Shown here piece after piece: positions 62,201-64,000 of a stretch of DNA of 64,000 nt. Every line of letters begins with the position of its first letter. The first letter of the stretch is position 1. A program made the translations under genes and the position numbers. Origin of the DNA: JADJPF01 sp964492845. Its GTDB lineage: Bacteria; Acidobacteriota; Blastocatellia; Chloracidobacteriales; JADJPF01. The stretch is from NCBI GenBank assembly GCA_964492845.1, contig CAZBMZ010000033.1, positions 1 through 64,000 on the forward strand, written 5' to 3'. The notes beneath the pieces were generated by a model. The model did no database searches and was not told where the DNA came from. It saw only the letters and a program-made list of their open reading frames with translations.

Positions 62201-64000
62201 AGAAGTATTACAACAAATGACTAAAGCAGAACAATCTTTAGTTAGAGAAGCTTTAAATCATTTGGTGACAAGTGAAGGCACACGTGCCGCGCTTTCACAT
62301 CCAGAACTATTGCAACTACTTGGAAATAATAGCGATAGTGAAGCAGTTATAGAAAAACTAATTTCTGCAAGACTTCTAGTTACTATTGAGGGAGAAAAAG
62401 GTATAGATCGAATAGAAGTTGTTCATGAAGCTTTGTTTTCAGCCTGGCCCAGACTTGTTAATTGGCAACAAGAAATGGCCGAAGGTACAAGACTTCGTGA
62501 TCAAATCCGTGTAGCTGCTCGTCAATGGCAAGAACGAGGTCGTCCTAATGGCCTACTTTGGCGCGATGAAGCACTTGTAGAGTATCAGATATGGAGAGAA
62601 CGTTATAAAACCCAACTAACAGATATTGAACAAGCCTTTGCTTCAACAAGTCTAATGGAAGCAAACCGCAGACAAAAAGTAAAAAGAAACCTAATAGCGG
62701 CAGCAATGATTATATTACTAATAGGTTCAAGTGTGCTTTATTACCAAAGATACCAAACAAAACAACAGTTATTACAAACCTTAAAGCTTTATGAGGAACA
62801 AGGCCGTCAGGAAATGTTAAGAGGAAATTTAGAAGGCGCGGCTGTTTATTTAAGTGAAGCTTATAGCAAAGGGGCTGATAGTATAACGCTTAAGTATATG
62901 CTTGCAGTAGCAATGGCAAAAGCAGAAAATCGTTCTGCTATTACACTCTCTGATCAAGTAGGCACAATGACAACAGCTATTTTTAGCCCTGATGATAGTT
63001 TAGTTGTAACTACTAGCAGAGATAAAACAGCAAGAATTTGGCAAGCTAGCACAGGAAAAGAGCTTTTTACCTTAAAAGGACACACTGACACAGTAATATT
63101 TAGTAGTTTTAGTCCAGATGGTAAGTTTTTAGTTACTGCTAGTTTAGACAATACAGCACGAGTTTGGAAAGTAGATGAAGGTACTCTAGTAGCAACTCTT
63201 ACGGGTCATATAGATGGACTACATAAAGCAATATTTAGCCCAGATGCAAAACAAATATTAACAATAAGTTATGACACAACGGCTAAAATTTGGAACCCTT
63301 TTACAGGTAAGTTAATCTATAATTTAACAGGTCATCAAGCTTCAATAAATGCTGCTTGTTATAGTAAAGATGGTAAGTTAATAGCTACTGCTTCAACAGA
63401 TAAATTAGCTAAAATTTGGGATAGCCAAACCGGAGAACTAAAGACGACATTAACAGGTCATCAAGCGGCTTTACTAGCTATTAGTTTTAGTCCAGATGCA
63501 AAACTACTAGCAACAGGTAGTGCTGATAAAACTACAAATATCTGGCAAGTAACTGATGGAAAGTTACTTAGTACATTAAAAGAACATACAGCAAGTGTAA
63601 CAGATGCTGAATTTAGCCCAGATGGGAAAAATATTTTAACAACAAGTGCTGACAATAAAGCTAGAATTTGGCAAACAGAAAATAGTAATTTAATTTTTAC
63701 TTTAGAAGGCCATAAAGCAGATATTTTTCAAGGGGAATTTAGCCCAGATGGAAAATTAATTATTACTAGTTCTTATGATGGCACTTTAAGAGTGTGGGAT
63801 AGAAATAGCGGAAAATTTTTAGTTGCTTTAACAGAACATAAAGAAAGCTTAAATAGTGGAATATTTTCCAGTAATGGCGAAAAAGTACTAACTGCAAGTG
63901 AAGATAAAACAACAAAAATATGGTCACTAATACCAGAAGAAAGATCACCTCAAGAGGTATCAAAAATAGTTGCAGAAAAGGTACCATTTTATTTAGAAGA
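59247..64000 (+). CDS. Ser/Thr kinase-nSTAND-TM-WD40 protein, 3' end beyond window
   Basis: At least 1,584 residues are open with no stop to the window edge. Order: kinase domain with LGEGGFGAVYKAD, Lys46, HRD at 139-141, DFG at 162-164 and PPE at 327-329; a helical region of unknown type (about 430-715); an nSTAND1-like NTPase with Walker A GPSGAGKSS at 755-763 and LLVIDQFEEIF; one membrane helix (about 1148-1166); then eight WD40 repeats (about 1,230-1,570). The segment after the last repeat (SPQEVSKIVAEKVPF) resembles the usual tail, so the gene probably ends soon past 64000. AAAGGA lies 7 bases before the ATG. Between DFG and PPE lies a repeat-rich insertion of about 135 residues. The likely role is signal-gated scaffold kinase. 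Confidence 0.88.
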   Translation, partial: MSANTKDPIIGRTLGDFLVKEKLGEGGFGAVYKADQITLGREAVVKILHTRHRTNPRIIERFKREAHLASRLEHPYCAHIYSFGAEIDGLLWIAMELVQGTPLSEIIKFQGPLSLERFVPLLDKICEVVHTAHDAGIIHRDLKPANVMVISRAGRLLPKLLDFGIAKGLSQSALVDNFASKTSLPSSQQDTVDSIDYPSLEDSIGKQTITVINDKKITINSNTIDNLLKNENTIIDNLLKNEETVIEDSTKNEETIIESFTDKETIIKNNGNNQKIEQQKFTINLDTEESTNINKQANTDPKPHVNKTQSENTFKTQGFIGSPPYMPPEQWQNGANVDARSDIYSLGILAYQVLTAELPFREQGFELYGAHISKAVPALKASFPVALNQVLQKALAKSAADRYQTALEFAKSFRQAADFNEQKIDLPAIDDILKENILANAPKPLADTVASLIASRNAYQFRDRVLLVFRVLVHYIGILSVASHTSILNRQEDNELVSKLISNLRQEGLNQSQWLELAKELCRPFDRKPDAYPIPELVSLFFTFDSGQPLTEVFSKLLDLQQEIVSISSLKEEQLVNLLDKFLDKLTILLKATTWLSDYYLVLPQEQDAIKWMGISSDTNTIILKNSNLTSSKAVLVDANGYFVLSLWPLVEISSPTAGTSKEVFLLERKGRNAAKLVSYPDGFEIETQAPWEWLKEHFFTNEEKSQTGGFLEKSPYLGLTSFSATDSNLFFGREKETESFLNRLRIQPLIAVVGPSGAGKSSFVQAGVIAGLTGDWRVLTVRPGLSPITTLYSKLSKIGVEFTNLKSQLEENINILAKTLHGLASKENCKVLLVIDQFEEIFTLCSDKKEQKLYVEAIVSCAKSEEDPIRVILTIRDDFLVRAKELNGLKDRLTQGLEILTTPDSTQLLRILTEPARRVGYAFEDQELPVEIVNSVAEQTSALPLLAFTAEKLWQQRDKEFKQLLRRSYQAMGGVVGALAKHAEEVLQQMTKAEQSLVREALNHLVTSEGTRAALSHPELLQLLGNNSDSEAVIEKLISARLLVTIEGEKGIDRIEVVHEALFSAWPRLVNWQQEMAEGTRLRDQIRVAARQWQERGRPNGLLWRDEALVEYQIWRERYKTQLTDIEQAFASTSLMEANRRQKVKRNLIAAAMIILLIGSSVLYYQRYQTKQQLLQTLKLYEEQGRQEMLRGNLEGAAVYLSEAYSKGADSITLKYMLAVAMAKAENRSAITLSDQVGTMTTAIFSPDDSLVVTTSRDKTARIWQASTGKELFTLKGHTDTVIFSSFSPDGKFLVTASLDNTARVWKVDEGTLVATLTGHIDGLHKAIFSPDAKQILTISYDTTAKIWNPFTGKLIYNLTGHQASINAACYSKDGKLIATASTDKLAKIWDSQTGELKTTLTGHQAALLAISFSPDAKLLATGSADKTTNIWQVTDGKLLSTLKEHTASVTDAEFSPDGKNILTTSADNKARIWQTENSNLIFTLEGHKADIFQGEFSPDGKLIITSSYDGTLRVWDRNSGKFLVALTEHKESLNSGIFSSNGEKVLTASEDKTTKIWSLIPEERSPQEVSKIVAEKVPFYLE

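Overview
The window is AT-rich chromosomal DNA of a Gram-negative bacterium. The best fit is Acidobacteriota, possibly an AT-rich Blastocatellia-type lineage. Pointers are an Oar-type TonB-dependent receptor with an N-terminal carboxypeptidase-regulatory-like domain, several multidomain Ser/Thr protein kinases (GAF, zinc ribbon, nSTAND, WD40), a DUF4388-DnaJ-TPR protein and a lipoprotein-type RND adaptor. This placement is inferred from gene content only; no rRNA or tRNA gene was recognised. No prophage, integrase, transposase or CRISPR array was seen.

Layout. 1-3.5 kb: a flavin-binding PNPOx-like protein, a low-complexity Asn/Gln/Met/Lys-rich protein of unknown function, and a peroxiredoxin/thioredoxin-like pair. 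3.7-6.9 kb: an SDR, a RidA-like protein, a crotonase and an acyl-CoA dehydrogenase, resembling part of a 2-aminobenzoyl-CoA-type aromatic catabolism cluster. 7-16.4 kb: a DUF4388-DnaJ-TPR membrane protein, a secreted M28 peptidase, a CPBP-family protein, a protein made of 33 tandem TPRs, and a diacylglycerol-kinase-like lipid kinase. 16.4-22.5 kb: a PDZ membrane protein overlapping a membrane-GAF-kinase gene, a heavy-metal chaperone, a rhomboid protease, a secreted protein and RlmN. 22.5-25.6 kb: a Rad52-like SWIM protein divergent from an XRE repressor overlapping an ImmA/IrrE-like gene, with eight copies of one 18-bp palindrome. 26-32 kb: the hrcA-grpE-dnaK-dnaJ heat-shock cluster and hslO. 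32-45.7 kb: a FecR-domain protein, a TetR-controlled RND efflux operon, the TonB receptor, small membrane-associated proteins, an AI-2E-type transporter and a triple-USP protein. 46-57 kb: formate-THF ligase, a GMC oxidoreductase, a secreted M16 protease, a thiolase/3-hydroxyacyl-CoA dehydrogenase/crotonase-like set and PurD. 57-64 kb: PspA, its partner gene, and a giant kinase-nSTAND-WD40 protein that runs off the right edge.

The most interesting region is 22.5-25.6 kb. It has the parts of a DdrO/IrrE-like DNA-damage response: an XRE repressor, an IrrE-type partner and a Rad52/DdrA-like effector. It also has a palindrome different from the Deinococcus RDRM. Four palindromes sit in the divergent promoter region and four lie inside the Rad52-like coding sequence at exactly 36-bp spacing, where they also encode a 12-residue peptide repeat. 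The IrrE-like protein carries EExxH where HExxH is expected. Other notable items are a dispersed three-hairpin intergenic repeat present in two inverted copies with compensatory stem changes, a large insertion in the activation segment of the terminal kinase, and a pair of perfect palindromes in front of grpE.
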